Assembly (NCBI GenBank): GCA_025361325.1
Contig: JANYAL010000310.1
Location: 1 to 17,189, forward strand
DNA: 17,189 bases
Source of the DNA: Bacteroidota bacterium
GTDB taxonomy: Bacteria; Bacteroidota; Bacteroidia; Chitinophagales; Chitinophagaceae
Reading direction: 5' to 3'
In this document: positions 7,332 to 14,166 of the stretch, in pieces
Numbering within the stretch: position 1 is the first letter of the stretch
Layout: each line of letters starts with the position of its first letter
The notes under the pieces: model-generated
Told to the model about the DNA's origin: nothing
Databases searched by the model: none
What the model saw: the letters and a program-made list of their open reading frames with translations, nothing else
Translations under genes and position numbers: made by a program

Positions 7332-8291
7332 ATGAACAACTGTACCGTTTGTGGCAACACCGCCGGTAACCGTTTGCATACAGTCAGGGAGATGCAGCTG
7401 GGAACACGGGAATTATTCAGGTACATGGAATGTGCATGTTGCGGTTGCATGCAATTGCTGGATATACCCGAAGGCCTTGGCAAGTATTATCCCAAACAGG
7501 GATATTATTCCTTTAACCTGGGACTGGACCTCCGCAAAAAGCCTGATAGATTAAGAAAATGGAAAGCCTCCTATCTCATTTACGGCAGGAACAGGATACC
7601 GGGTACCCTTTTATCAATTGGTTACAAGGTTCCTGATTATTATACCTGGATGCGGGCTACCGGTGTGCAGTATGATGATACCATACTGGATGTGGGTACC
7701 GGTAATGGAAGCCTGTTACTGAACTTGTTCAGGATCGGGTTCACGAACCTGCATGGGATTGATCCCTTCATTAGCGAAGACCAGGATCATGGCGCCGTAC
7801 AGATCATCAAAAAAAGCATTTACGACCTGTCGGGACAGTTTGATCTGATTATGCTGCACCATGCATTTGAACATATGGACGAACCGCTGAAGGTTCTGCA
7901 GCAATCATACAGCCTGCTGAAAAAGGGTAAATATTTACTGATCAGGACTCCAGTAATGGGTATGTATAGCTGGAAAAAATACGGGACCAACTGGATGGAC
8001 CTCGATGCGCCCAGGCATATCATCATACATTCCATGGCCAGCATGCAGTTGCTGGCTGAACGTGCAGGTTTTGAAATAAGGAAAACGGTTTTTGACGGTA
8101 ATTATATGAGTCTTATCGGGAGTGAACAATACACAAAAGGCATAGCCCTGAATGACAGCAACTCATACATGGTAAATAAGACGGCTTCCGTATTCCGTAA
8201 AAAAGATATTCAACAGTTTAAAGTGATCAATGTGGCGAATAATAAGCTGCAGCAGGCCGACCAGGCTGCTTTTTACCTATTCAAGCCCTGA
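7332..8291 (+). CDS. Class I SAM-dependent methyltransferase with an N-terminal zinc-ribbon-like region
   Basis: This 319-aa methyltransferase has two parts. The N-terminus has paired cysteines, Cys4-x2-Cys7 and a cluster Cys34-A-Cys36-Cys37-G-Cys39, likely a small zinc ribbon. The Rossmann-type methyltransferase core has motif I ILDVGTGNG (residues 118-126), the acidic-loop region GIDPF (142-146), motif HHAFEHMDEPLKVL (176-189), RTPV (205-208) and DAPRHIIIHS (225-234). The DAPRH...HS signature is typical of the Methyltransf_23 (UbiG-like) group that often modifies surface sugars. The ATG at 7332 is chosen because it starts directly before the cysteine motif; an in-frame extension into typA would cross the terminator. 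The neighbours are glycosyltransferases, so a glycan substrate is a reasonable inference but not shown. Its 3' end overlaps the convergent glycosyltransferase by 19 bases. Confidence 0.9.
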   Translation: MNNCTVCGNTAGNRLHTVREMQLGTRELFRYMECACCGCMQLLDIPEGLGKYYPKQGYYSFNLGLDLRKKPDRLRKWKASYLIYGRNRIPGTLLSIGYKVPDYYTWMRATGVQYDDTILDVGTGNGSLLLNLFRIGFTNLHGIDPFISEDQDHGAVQIIKKSIYDLSGQFDLIMLHHAFEHMDEPLKVLQQSYSLLKKGKYLLIRTPVMGMYSWKKYGTNWMDLDAPRHIIIHSMASMQLLAERAGFEIRKTVFDGNYMSLIGSEQYTKGIALNDSNSYMVNKTASVFRKKDIQQFKVINVANNKLQQADQAAFYLFKP

Positions 8292-9223
8292 GTGAGCTTA
8301 TTAAAGCACCTTTTCATCAATAGCTCTGACCAGGGCCTTTGTTTGAGGATGAAGCCGGGAATGTGCATCTGGCAATCCATGATGTCCGGCAGATTTTCGG
8401 GCATCCTCCCATCGTACCCCATTGTATGTATCTGGTCAAGCTGCCGAATGCGGTAACGTCTGCACATGTTCCATACCAGGTGAAATACATACTTGTTCTT
8501 CAAGTGAAGTTCAGGGTCGTATTTTGCAAGCAGCCTGAAATATTCGGGGATCTCCACCCGGGGGTTCTTGTAATATTTACTGGATTCCTGATCTGGACCC
8601 TTACCAATATTGACGAGGGTGTCTGGGATATAATGATAGGCGGGGTGTGCATTCAGGTAACGGATATAGAAATCTATGTCCAGCACCCAGTGGAAATCGT
8701 TATCGTATTCAATGTTCATATCCTTCTTATGCATGACCACACTGGGGTGCCCGATCACATTCAAATAAAAAAGGCTGAAGACAGAATCATCCAGCATCTT
8801 TTTTCTTTCCCCGCTTAGTTCTTCCTTTTTCTTTTTATTGGTCTCCAGGTATACCTGGTTACTTGCACAAAATATAAAGTCTTTACCACTGGTTTCCGCT
8901 GCAAGGACAAATTGCTGTAATGCATTGGCACCTTCGAACCAGTCGTCGTCATGCATCACTTTGACCCAGGGGGCCTTGGCACGTCGTATGACGCTATTGC
9001 AATTCTCTGTGGCCGATACGGCTGGTTGATTTTTTTCATAGGATACTTTTAGTTTATCCGTGTACGACCTGATGAGGTCCTGAACCGAATCATCAGGGCT
9101 GTTGTCGTTGATCAGTACTTCGTAATTCCTGAAATCCTGGACCAGGATAGAGTCCAGCAGCTTTTTCAGGAGTAAGGCTCTTTTATAAGTTGGAATACAT
9201 ATAGAGATAAAAGGATGATCCAT
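8273..9223 (-). CDS. Family 2 glycosyltransferase
   Basis: This 316-aa inverting GT-A glycosyltransferase of family 2 transfers a sugar from a nucleotide sugar, most likely onto a lipopolysaccharide or other surface glycan at the inner face of the membrane. It begins with ISICIPTYKR (residues 6-15), followed by the nucleotide-binding NDNSPDDS (39-46) and the metal-binding acidic run HDDDW (91-95). The segment VLDIDFYIRYL (about residues 189-199) matches the acceptor-side region of this family. There is no transmembrane helix. It starts with ATG at 9223 with no visible Shine-Dalgarno sequence. It is transcribed towards the methyltransferase gene, and the last six codons overlap that gene's last codons on the opposite strand. 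Donor and acceptor cannot be predicted. Confidence 0.93.
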   Translation of the reverse strand: MDHPFISICIPTYKRALLLKKLLDSILVQDFRNYEVLINDNSPDDSVQDLIRSYTDKLKVSYEKNQPAVSATENCNSVIRRAKAPWVKVMHDDDWFEGANALQQFVLAAETSGKDFIFCASNQVYLETNKKKKEELSGERKKMLDDSVFSLFYLNVIGHPSVVMHKKDMNIEYDNDFHWVLDIDFYIRYLNAHPAYHYIPDTLVNIGKGPDQESSKYYKNPRVEIPEYFRLLAKYDPELHLKNKYVFHLVWNMCRRYRIRQLDQIHTMGYDGRMPENLPDIMDCQMHIPGFILKQRPWSELLMKRCFNKLTQGLNR

Positions 9224-9259
9224 TTTTACGTAGGCGGAAATATTTTCAGTTTAAAAATA

Positions 9260-9286
9260 TACAATTGTTCCCTTACTACAATTGTT
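9260..9286. repeat. Paired TACAATTGTT repeats with palindromic ACAATTGT cores
   Basis: The 10-base sequence TACAATTGTT occurs at 9260-9269 and again at 9277-9286, a 17-base period. The core ACAATTGT (9261-9268 and 9278-9285) is its own reverse complement. The pair lies in the 139-base divergent region between the two glycosyltransferase genes, where a regulator could bind, but no protein is implicated. Confidence 0.5.
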
Positions 9287-9333
9287 TTGGTGCTCAGTGG
9301 CTCAAACATAGGATAAGCAACGTTCAAAACAGT

Positions 9334-9341
9334 TATTTTTG
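9334..9341 (+). promoter_or_regulatory. Probable -7 element (TATTTTTG) of the family 25 glycosyltransferase gene
   Basis: TATTTTTG fits the TAnnTTTG consensus and ends 21 bases before the TTG start at 9363. A matching -33 TTG is not seen at normal spacing. The placement supports a short leader and the unusual TTG start. Confidence 0.45.
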
Positions 9342-9362
9342 CGGAACAATTAAATCACTCCA

Positions 9363-10136
9363 TTGTCCATTTCACCTGATACCATTCTTTTTCTTGAAAA
9401 GTATTTCGACAGTATCCTGGTAGTGTCTATTCCCCGTTTGACTGCAAGGCATCAACTGGTCAAACAGCGCCTGGAAGGCTTGCCTTTTGATTTTTTCTGG
9501 GGGAGCGATAAATTGCTGCTGGACGAAGACAGGCTGAGATTAGATGGTACGTATGACGAGCAAATGGCCCGGCAGCTTCAGCGCCAGGGCAAATCAATGA
9601 ACATGGGAGAAATTGCCTGCTCCTTATCGCACCGGTATGTTTACGAAGCAGTGGTCAAAAATGGATGGAAAAGGGTCCTGATCCTGGAAGATGATGTGGT
9701 GCCGTTGTATGACGTTCTAGCCATGCTCCATGAAGCAATACTTGAATTGCCCTCGGACTGGGAACTGTTATACCTGGGCTACTTAAAGCATGAAATAGTT
9801 TCTTATGGTCTTAAGATCAAACAGTTCTTTTACAAAATAATGAGTTCATTGGGCCTGATGAAATGGAATTTTACCATGGTAAGCCATCTTTTACCCAGGC
9901 CGTACAGCGAACATTTGAAAAGGGCCGGTTTTCATGATTGTACCCATGCCTATGCCATTACCCTTGACGCGGCAAAAAAATTAATAGAAGCACAAACACC
10001 TGTAAAGTACCGGGCCGATGACCTTTTATCCGCATTGATCATGAAGGGAGACCTGAAAGCCTTTATATCAATGCCCAAATTCTTCGACCAGGAGATCTTT
10101 CACAACAAGGTATCTGGTTCGGAGATCAGGGCCTGA
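9363..10136 (+). CDS. Family 25 glycosyltransferase (LPS biosynthesis type)
   Basis: This 257-aa protein has the family 25 layout: an N-terminal strand FDSILVVSIPRLTARHQLV (residues 15-33), the signature MNMGEIACSLSHRYVYEAVV (79-98) and the metal-site strand VLILEDDVVPL (105-115, Glu109-Asp110-Asp111). The THAYAITLDAAKKLIE segment near residue 196 is also family-typical. Such enzymes add galactose or related sugars to LPS or other glycans. The reading frame opens after a TAA at 9351-9353 and has no ATG before codon 68, so the TTG at 9363 is the most likely start. No Shine-Dalgarno sequence is visible, and a -7 box lies 21 bases upstream. The gene is divergent from the family 2 glycosyltransferase and is probably monocistronic. 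Confidence 0.9.
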   Translation: MSISPDTILFLEKYFDSILVVSIPRLTARHQLVKQRLEGLPFDFFWGSDKLLLDEDRLRLDGTYDEQMARQLQRQGKSMNMGEIACSLSHRYVYEAVVKNGWKRVLILEDDVVPLYDVLAMLHEAILELPSDWELLYLGYLKHEIVSYGLKIKQFFYKIMSSLGLMKWNFTMVSHLLPRPYSEHLKRAGFHDCTHAYAITLDAAKKLIEAQTPVKYRADDLLSALIMKGDLKAFISMPKFFDQEIFHNKVSGSEIRA

Positions 10137-10189
10137 CTGCATTACGCCTGATGTAGGGAAAGGCAATATTTATGTATGTCAATTAATTT

Positions 10190-10212
10190 CTCACCCGGTA
10201 GTGAGCATTTTT
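10190..10212 (+). terminator. Weak hairpin after the family 25 glycosyltransferase gene
   Basis: A short CTCAC/GTGAG stem (10190-10194 and 10201-10205) with a 6-base loop is followed by CATTTTT, about 55 bases past the stop. Five base pairs make it a marginal intrinsic terminator. Confidence 0.3.
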
Positions 10213-10216
10213 GAAA

Positions 10217-10232
10217 TATACATTGATGTATA
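10217..10232. repeat. 16-bp near-perfect palindrome TATACAT-TG-ATGTATA
   Basis: Two 7-base arms (10217-10223 and 10226-10232) are exact reverse complements around a TG spacer. It lies 74 bases upstream of the -7 box of the small membrane protein gene. It could be an operator half-site pair or chance in AT-rich DNA. Confidence 0.35.
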
Positions 10233-10305
10233 GGATTAAGAAGGAAGAGCCATTAAAGTTTGCATAAAATCAGGGGTTGAGGCATGCGTATATTTATTTT
10301 ATTCC

Positions 10306-10313
10306 TACTTTTG
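10306..10313 (+). promoter_or_regulatory. -7 element (TACTTTTG) of the small membrane protein gene
   Basis: TACTTTTG matches TAnnTTTG and ends only eight bases before the TTG codon at 10322, so transcription would begin at or very near the start codon. The nearest upstream TTG (10277-10279) is 26 bases away, longer than the normal spacing. Confidence 0.5.
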
Positions 10314-10321
10314 CGATTCAG

Positions 10322-10543
10322 TTGAAAAACATATTTATCATAGTCATACTTGTCTTAATCCTGACCTATTCGGGTACCGCTGTTTGGGGACAATGTTCCG
10401 TTTGTACTAAAACGGCTATGCAAATGGGAGAAAAGCCAGCTTTGGGACTTAACCAGGGCATCCTTTATCTTATGCTGATGCCTTTTGCGATCGTTTCCTT
10501 TATTGGATATCGCTGGTGGAAAGGCCAGAAAAACATAGGTTGA
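10322..10543 (+). CDS. Small membrane protein with a CSVC motif
   Basis: This is a 73-aa protein if translation starts at the TTG at 10322 (MKNIF...). It has an N-terminal hydrophobic helix or signal (IFIIVILVLILTYSGTAVWG, about residues 4-23), then QCSVCTKTAMQMGEKPALGLNQGILYL and a second membrane helix LMLMPFAIVSFIGYRWW. The pair Cys25-x2-Cys28 directly follows the first hydrophobic segment, so the motif would face the periplasm. I know similar unnamed small Bacteroidota proteins with CSVCTKTA and GLNxGILYL, sometimes near respiratory genes, which suggests a conserved family of unknown function. An upstream in-frame TTG at 10277 would give 88 aa but precedes the -7 box, so the shorter form is preferred. 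The gene converges on the CDGSH gene. Confidence 0.75.
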   Translation: MKNIFIIVILVLILTYSGTAVWGQCSVCTKTAMQMGEKPALGLNQGILYLMLMPFAIVSFIGYRWWKGQKNIG

Positions 10544-10579
10544 GTAGTGACCCGCAATTACATTTCTATCCTTCACCTT

Positions 10580-10882
10580 TTAGCCGCCTCCCAGTTTATT
10601 ATGTGTGCCATCGCAGAAAGGAGGGGTACTGGTATGCTTGCATTGACAAAACCACACTTCCCTTTCTGTTTCAAATTCGATCTTTAAGCTTTTAAAAGGC
10701 ATCACAGGTTCTCCCTGTTCATTGATCATGGGTTCAATGCGTTTATGTGTGCCGTCGCAAAAAGGTTGCTTTTCACTCAGGCCGCAGGTGCACCAGGCGT
10801 AAACTTTTCCGGGTACCACTTTCACCATTTGGGGCTCGCATTTGGCAATATGCGGAAGATTCTTGTTGGGTATCATTTCCAT
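10580..10882 (-). CDS. Double CDGSH iron-sulfur domain protein
   Basis: This 100-aa protein is built of two CDGSH zinc-finger-type [2Fe-2S] modules, each with the C-x-C-x8-CDG-x2-H ligand pattern: Cys31, Cys33, Cys42, His46 and Cys79, Cys81, Cys90, His94. Each module binds one 2Fe-2S cluster through three Cys and one His. Members are used in electron transfer or redox sensing, and the exact role here is unknown. It has no signal peptide, so it is cytoplasmic. Its ATG overlaps the TGA of meaB by one base (TGATG), which implies translational coupling and co-transcription with meaB. An internal Met3 is an alternative start but would lose that overlap. The gene ends 36 bases from the convergent small membrane protein gene. 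Confidence 0.93.
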   Translation of the reverse strand: MEMIPNKNLPHIAKCEPQMVKVVPGKVYAWCTCGLSEKQPFCDGTHKRIEPMINEQGEPVMPFKSLKIEFETEREVWFCQCKHTSTPPFCDGTHNKLGGG

Positions 10883-11772
10883 CAGTAATGAGTTTTAATG
10901 AACCGATACAAGTTGAAGTCTTTTCCAGTTGATTCAATTTGTTTTTTTATATCCAGTTTTGTAAGGGTATTCATTTTTTTCTGTCTGATGAGATGCCAGG
11001 CCTTCTCGGCGAGCAGCCATGTTCTTTTATCGTTGTGGCTGTTTTGATCCAGGAGGCTAAGGATCGTTTCCACCAGTTCCTGGATACCTTCTTTCTGTGA
11101 GGCAATGGTCTTAATCACGGGAACAGGCAGCGCATTTTTATCAGCGATGTGAAACATCAATTTTAAGTTCTTTACGAGCAGGTCTGCCCCGGGACGGTCT
11201 GCTTTGTTCACTACAAACAGGTCTGCAATTTCCATTAGTCCCGCTTTCATGGTCTGCACCTCATCTCCTGATTCGGGGCCCATCACCACGATGGTTACAT
11301 CGGCAAGACCGGCAATCTCTATTTCGCTTTGTCCTACGCCAACCGTTTCAATGATGATCAGATCGAAGGGTGCTGTTTTTACCAGATCACTGATCTCAAT
11401 GATCTTGGGGTGCAAGCCTCCCAGTGAACCCCTTGTTGCCAGTGAACGGATAAAAACCATGGGGTTGTTGTACCATTCACTCATGCGTATCCTGTCGCCC
11501 AACAAGGCACCCAGGTTAAAGGGAGAAGAAGGGTCAACACATAATACCGCAACATTTTTCCCCCTGGTCACCAACAGACCGATCAGGGCATCTGTGAGTG
11601 TACTTTTGCCCGCACCCGGGGGGCCGGTGATACCGATCACCGGGATATCAGATGAAGGCAATGCTTGTAATAATGCTTCATAACCGGACACTTCATTCTC
11701 GATAACGGATATACAGCGTGCCAGCGTTTTGTTGTTTCCTTTCCTGATTTCTGCTAGCTGTTGTTCCCACAT
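10882..11772 (-). CDS. meaB: MeaB/ArgK-type GTPase, methylmalonyl-CoA mutase chaperone
   Basis: MeaB is a G3E-family GTPase that protects and reloads adenosylcobalamin-dependent methylmalonyl-CoA mutase. With the ATG start the protein is 296 aa. Visible motifs are Walker A GPPGAGKST (residues 50-58), DPSSP (80-84), the DxxG-region ETVGVGQSE (142-150), ESGDEVQ (167-173) and the guanine-specificity motif NKADRPGA (189-196). A TTG six codons upstream (11790) is possible, but the ATG at 11772 is preferred. The mutase genes are not in the window. The downstream CDGSH gene overlaps its stop by one base. At 296 aa the protein is somewhat shorter than the roughly 330 aa of well-studied MeaB, so a full C-terminal dimerisation arm cannot be confirmed. 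Confidence 0.95.
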   Translation of the reverse strand: MWEQQLAEIRKGNNKTLARCISVIENEVSGYEALLQALPSSDIPVIGITGPPGAGKSTLTDALIGLLVTRGKNVAVLCVDPSSPFNLGALLGDRIRMSEWYNNPMVFIRSLATRGSLGGLHPKIIEISDLVKTAPFDLIIIETVGVGQSEIEIAGLADVTIVVMGPESGDEVQTMKAGLMEIADLFVVNKADRPGADLLVKNLKLMFHIADKNALPVPVIKTIASQKEGIQELVETILSLLDQNSHNDKRTWLLAEKAWHLIRQKKMNTLTKLDIKKQIESTGKDFNLYRFIKTHY

Positions 11773-11863
11773 CGTACAAATTTCAACCAACCGCTTTCAA
11801 ATTCCAAATTAATTGACTTTTTTGTCCAAATGCACTGTTATGCGGTGATAATATTTTTCTTTA

Positions 11864-11900
11864 TTGTTTCTTTGCATGGCATTGTTGATTCTTTGCATTG
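11864..11900 (+). repeat. Imperfect 21-base-period repeat upstream of the WaaE-like glycosyltransferase gene
   Basis: TTGTTTCTTTGCATGG (11864-11879) and TTGATTCTTTGCATTG (11885-11900) agree at 14 of 16 positions. Each contains a TTG and a TTCTTTG resembling Bacteroidota promoter parts; the first TTG and the second ATTCTTTG are 21 bases apart. A promoter here would leave a very short leader before the ATG at 11906. Confidence 0.35.
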
Positions 11901-11905
11901 AATGT

Positions 11906-12664
11906 ATGATACTCTCCGTTGTGATCATCACCAGGAATGAAGGGCATATCATCGGTAACACCTTGCAAAGCCTGCAGGGACTTACTGATGATATAGTCAT
12001 TGTGGACAGCGGAAGCACCGATGACACCCTGGATATTTGTGCCAGATACGGCACGAAGATCATCACGACAGACTGGGGTGGTTACGGACCCAATAAGAAC
12101 AAAGGGATTGCTGCAGCCAGGTACGACTGGGTACTCAGCCTGGATGCAGATGAGGCCATTGATTGCATTTTAAGGGAATTTTTATTGAATACAGGCCTGC
12201 ACGATGATAATATGGTGGGCAATATCCGGTTCAGGAATTTCTATCGAAACAAGGAGATCAGATTTGGAGAATGGTCGGGCGATAAACATGTGCGCCTGTT
12301 CAACCGGAAAAGGGTCAGTTGGAATGATGCCGCTGTGCATGAAGCCCTGGTGTTTCCAGCCGGAACCGTGACCGTGATGCTGAAAGGTAGTGTTTTGCAC
12401 TATACCAGTAACGGCCTCGAAGACCTGATCACCAAGACCATACACTATGCAAGATTGAATGCTCTTAAATATCACGAACAGGGGAAACAAGCGGGATTTT
12501 TTAAACTTCGTTTAAGCCCTGGGTTTAATTTTATAAAATATTATCTGTTCAAGCTGGGGTTCCTGGATGGCTGGGAGGGCTTCCTCATAGCCAGGACAAC
12601 GGCCTGGTATACCTTTTTAAAATACAGTTTCCTGCAGGAGATGAATAAAAATAAAGATACCTGA
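11906..12664 (+). CDS. Family 2 glycosyltransferase, WaaE/LgtF-like
   Basis: This 252-aa glycosyltransferase starts with the family 2 strand ILSVVIITRNEGHI (residues 2-15), then IVIVDSGSTDDT (30-41), WGGYGPNKNKGIAAA (57-71) and the metal site LDADEA (79-84). The DSGSTDDT plus W-G-x-x-G-x-x-KN plus LDADE combination is typical of the lipopolysaccharide-core beta-glucosyltransferase group (WaaE, LgtF). Basic and hydrophobic segments at the C-terminus (FFKLRLSPGFNFIKYYLFKLGFLDG) suggest membrane association. The ATG at 11906 fits the family start; earlier in-frame TTG (11864) and ATG (11876) codons would add an implausible Cys-rich leader. The LON-domain gene begins 12 bases after its stop, so the two are probably co-transcribed. 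Confidence 0.93.
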   Translation: MILSVVIITRNEGHIIGNTLQSLQGLTDDIVIVDSGSTDDTLDICARYGTKIITTDWGGYGPNKNKGIAAARYDWVLSLDADEAIDCILREFLLNTGLHDDNMVGNIRFRNFYRNKEIRFGEWSGDKHVRLFNRKRVSWNDAAVHEALVFPAGTVTVMLKGSVLHYTSNGLEDLITKTIHYARLNALKYHEQGKQAGFFKLRLSPGFNFIKYYLFKLGFLDGWEGFLIARTTAWYTFLKYSFLQEMNKNKDT

Positions 12665-12676
12665 TCCATTGATATC

Positions 12677-13312
12677 ATGTCTAATTTTATACCTATATTT
12701 CCCCTGAGCATTATTGTTTATCCCGGTGAAGCATTAAACCTGCATATCTTTGAGCCCAGGTATAAACAGCTCATCGGCGAATGTCATAAGAATAATAAGC
12801 CTTTTGGAATACCTGCAGTGATCGATGATAAGATCTGTGAAATGGGCACTTTAGTGCGGGTAGAGGAAATCAGCATGGTTTATGCGGATGGTAAAATGGA
12901 TATAAAGACCAGTGGCCTTGAAGTATTCCGGATGCTGGAAACTGTCCGGGAACTTCCTGAAAAACTATACAGTGGTGCAATTGTCAATTATCCTACAAAT
13001 TATACTAGTGGCAGCAAGGCATTGATGGAAATCCTAATCAGCAGTGTGCGGGAATTACACCGGCTTTTAATGATTAACAAAGACTTTGAGAAACCAGATA
13101 ATGAACTTTGGTGTTATGATCTGGCTCATCATGCCGGCCTTTCTTTATTGGAGGAATATGAGTTGCTGGAACTGATGTATGAATTGCAAAGACAGGAATA
13201 CCTCAAAAGACATCTGCAGAAAGTTTTACCTGTTATTACAGAGATGGAGACGCTTAAGAATAAAATAAAACTGAATGGTCATTTTAAGAATTTGGGCGGT
13301 ACGGAATTATAA
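12677..13312 (+). CDS. Stand-alone LON substrate-binding domain protein
   Basis: This 211-aa protein matches the N-terminal (PUA-like) domain of Lon protease: FIPIFPLSIIVYPGEALNLH (residues 4-23) and IFEPRYKQLI (24-33) are the hallmark start. A helical second half follows (about residues 100-200, LLEEYELLELMYELQRQEYLKR), as in Lon N-domains. No AAA+ or serine-protease domain follows, so it is not Lon itself. Such single-domain proteins are widespread and their role is unclear, possibly substrate or adaptor binding. It lies 12 bases behind the glycosyltransferase gene and is likely in the same transcript. A 125-base gap with no clear signal separates it from coaX. Confidence 0.9.
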   Translation: MSNFIPIFPLSIIVYPGEALNLHIFEPRYKQLIGECHKNNKPFGIPAVIDDKICEMGTLVRVEEISMVYADGKMDIKTSGLEVFRMLETVRELPEKLYSGAIVNYPTNYTSGSKALMEILISSVRELHRLLMINKDFEKPDNELWCYDLAHHAGLSLLEEYELLELMYELQRQEYLKRHLQKVLPVITEMETLKNKIKLNGHFKNLGGTEL

Positions 13313-13437
13313 TATCCGATAGACAACAGGCAAGTTACTTTACATGTCATTCATTTCGTTCTTTAGCATTTAGTTACAAATGGGTCATTCTATACATATC
13401 CAAGTTTTACTAATCCCAATGAATAATCCCATATAAC

Positions 13438-14166
13438 ATGCAAAAAACCCTTTGTCTGGATTTTGGAAATACCCGTTTAAAAGCGGGAATATTTGAAAAT
13501 GATGTTTTCAGTGAAGAGATCGTTTTGTTTAATGACGATACAAAGACAATTGAAGATCTATTGGAAACCTATAAGCCGCAACGGTCGATACTTGCCTCAG
13601 TTATTGTGCATAATCCTTTGATCGAGGACCTGTTGGCTTCAAGAACAAAGTTTCATAAACTTTCTCATCTTACCAGAACCAATTTCACAACCCCGGTAGG
13701 AAAGCCGGAAAGCATTGGCGCAGACAGGCTGGCACTTTCTGCTGCATCGGTATACTATTTCCCGCATAAGAACAACCTTGTTATAGGTATGGGGTCGTGC
13801 ATCACATACAATTTCATCAACCAGTACCACGAGTTTATTGGGGGCAGCATATCGCCGGGCATGGAGATGCGGTTCAAAGCCATGCAACTATTCACCGCAA
13901 AACTGCCCCTGGTTCAAAAAGAGTGGAATTTCCCATTGATCGGATACGATACCCAAACAAACTTACAGAGCGGGGTAATTGCCGGAATTACCTTTGAAAT
14001 GGCCGGTTTTATTGAATCTTACGCTGATCGGTATGATAACTTTAACGTGGTTTTAACCGGGGGTGATACAGCCTATTTTGCCCGTCAGCTTAAAAAGAAG
14101 ATATTTGCGGACTCAAATTTCTTATTCAAAGGCTTATATGCGCTTAGCGAAACTAACAATGGCTAG
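13438..14166 (+). CDS. coaX: Type III pantothenate kinase (CoaX) with a changed active-site position
   Basis: CoaX phosphorylates pantothenate in the first committed step of CoA synthesis and belongs to the ASKHA fold. The 242-aa protein has the first phosphate motif LDFGNTRLKAG (residues 7-17), GADR (95-98), the third motif around GMGSCITYNF (117-126), GGSISPGMEMR (135-145) and TGGD near residue 210. Unusually, the position before the GTA/GTC-like motif, which is Asp in most members (the proposed catalytic base), is Gly117 here (LVIGMGSCITYN), and the Thr of the motif is Ser120. Whether activity is kept is uncertain. The gene overlaps the following outer-membrane gene by eight bases, which implies coupling. 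There is no clear promoter in the 125-base upstream gap. Confidence 0.92.
   Translation: MQKTLCLDFGNTRLKAGIFENDVFSEEIVLFNDDTKTIEDLLETYKPQRSILASVIVHNPLIEDLLASRTKFHKLSHLTRTNFTTPVGKPESIGADRLALSAASVYYFPHKNNLVIGMGSCITYNFINQYHEFIGGSISPGMEMRFKAMQLFTAKLPLVQKEWNFPLIGYDTQTNLQSGVIAGITFEMAGFIESYADRYDNFNVVLTGGDTAYFARQLKKKIFADSNFLFKGLYALSETNNG

Noticed and set aside
13639..13887. An 82-codon minus-strand reading frame inside coaX
   Set aside because: It is antisense to a well-supported gene and has no recognisable features.
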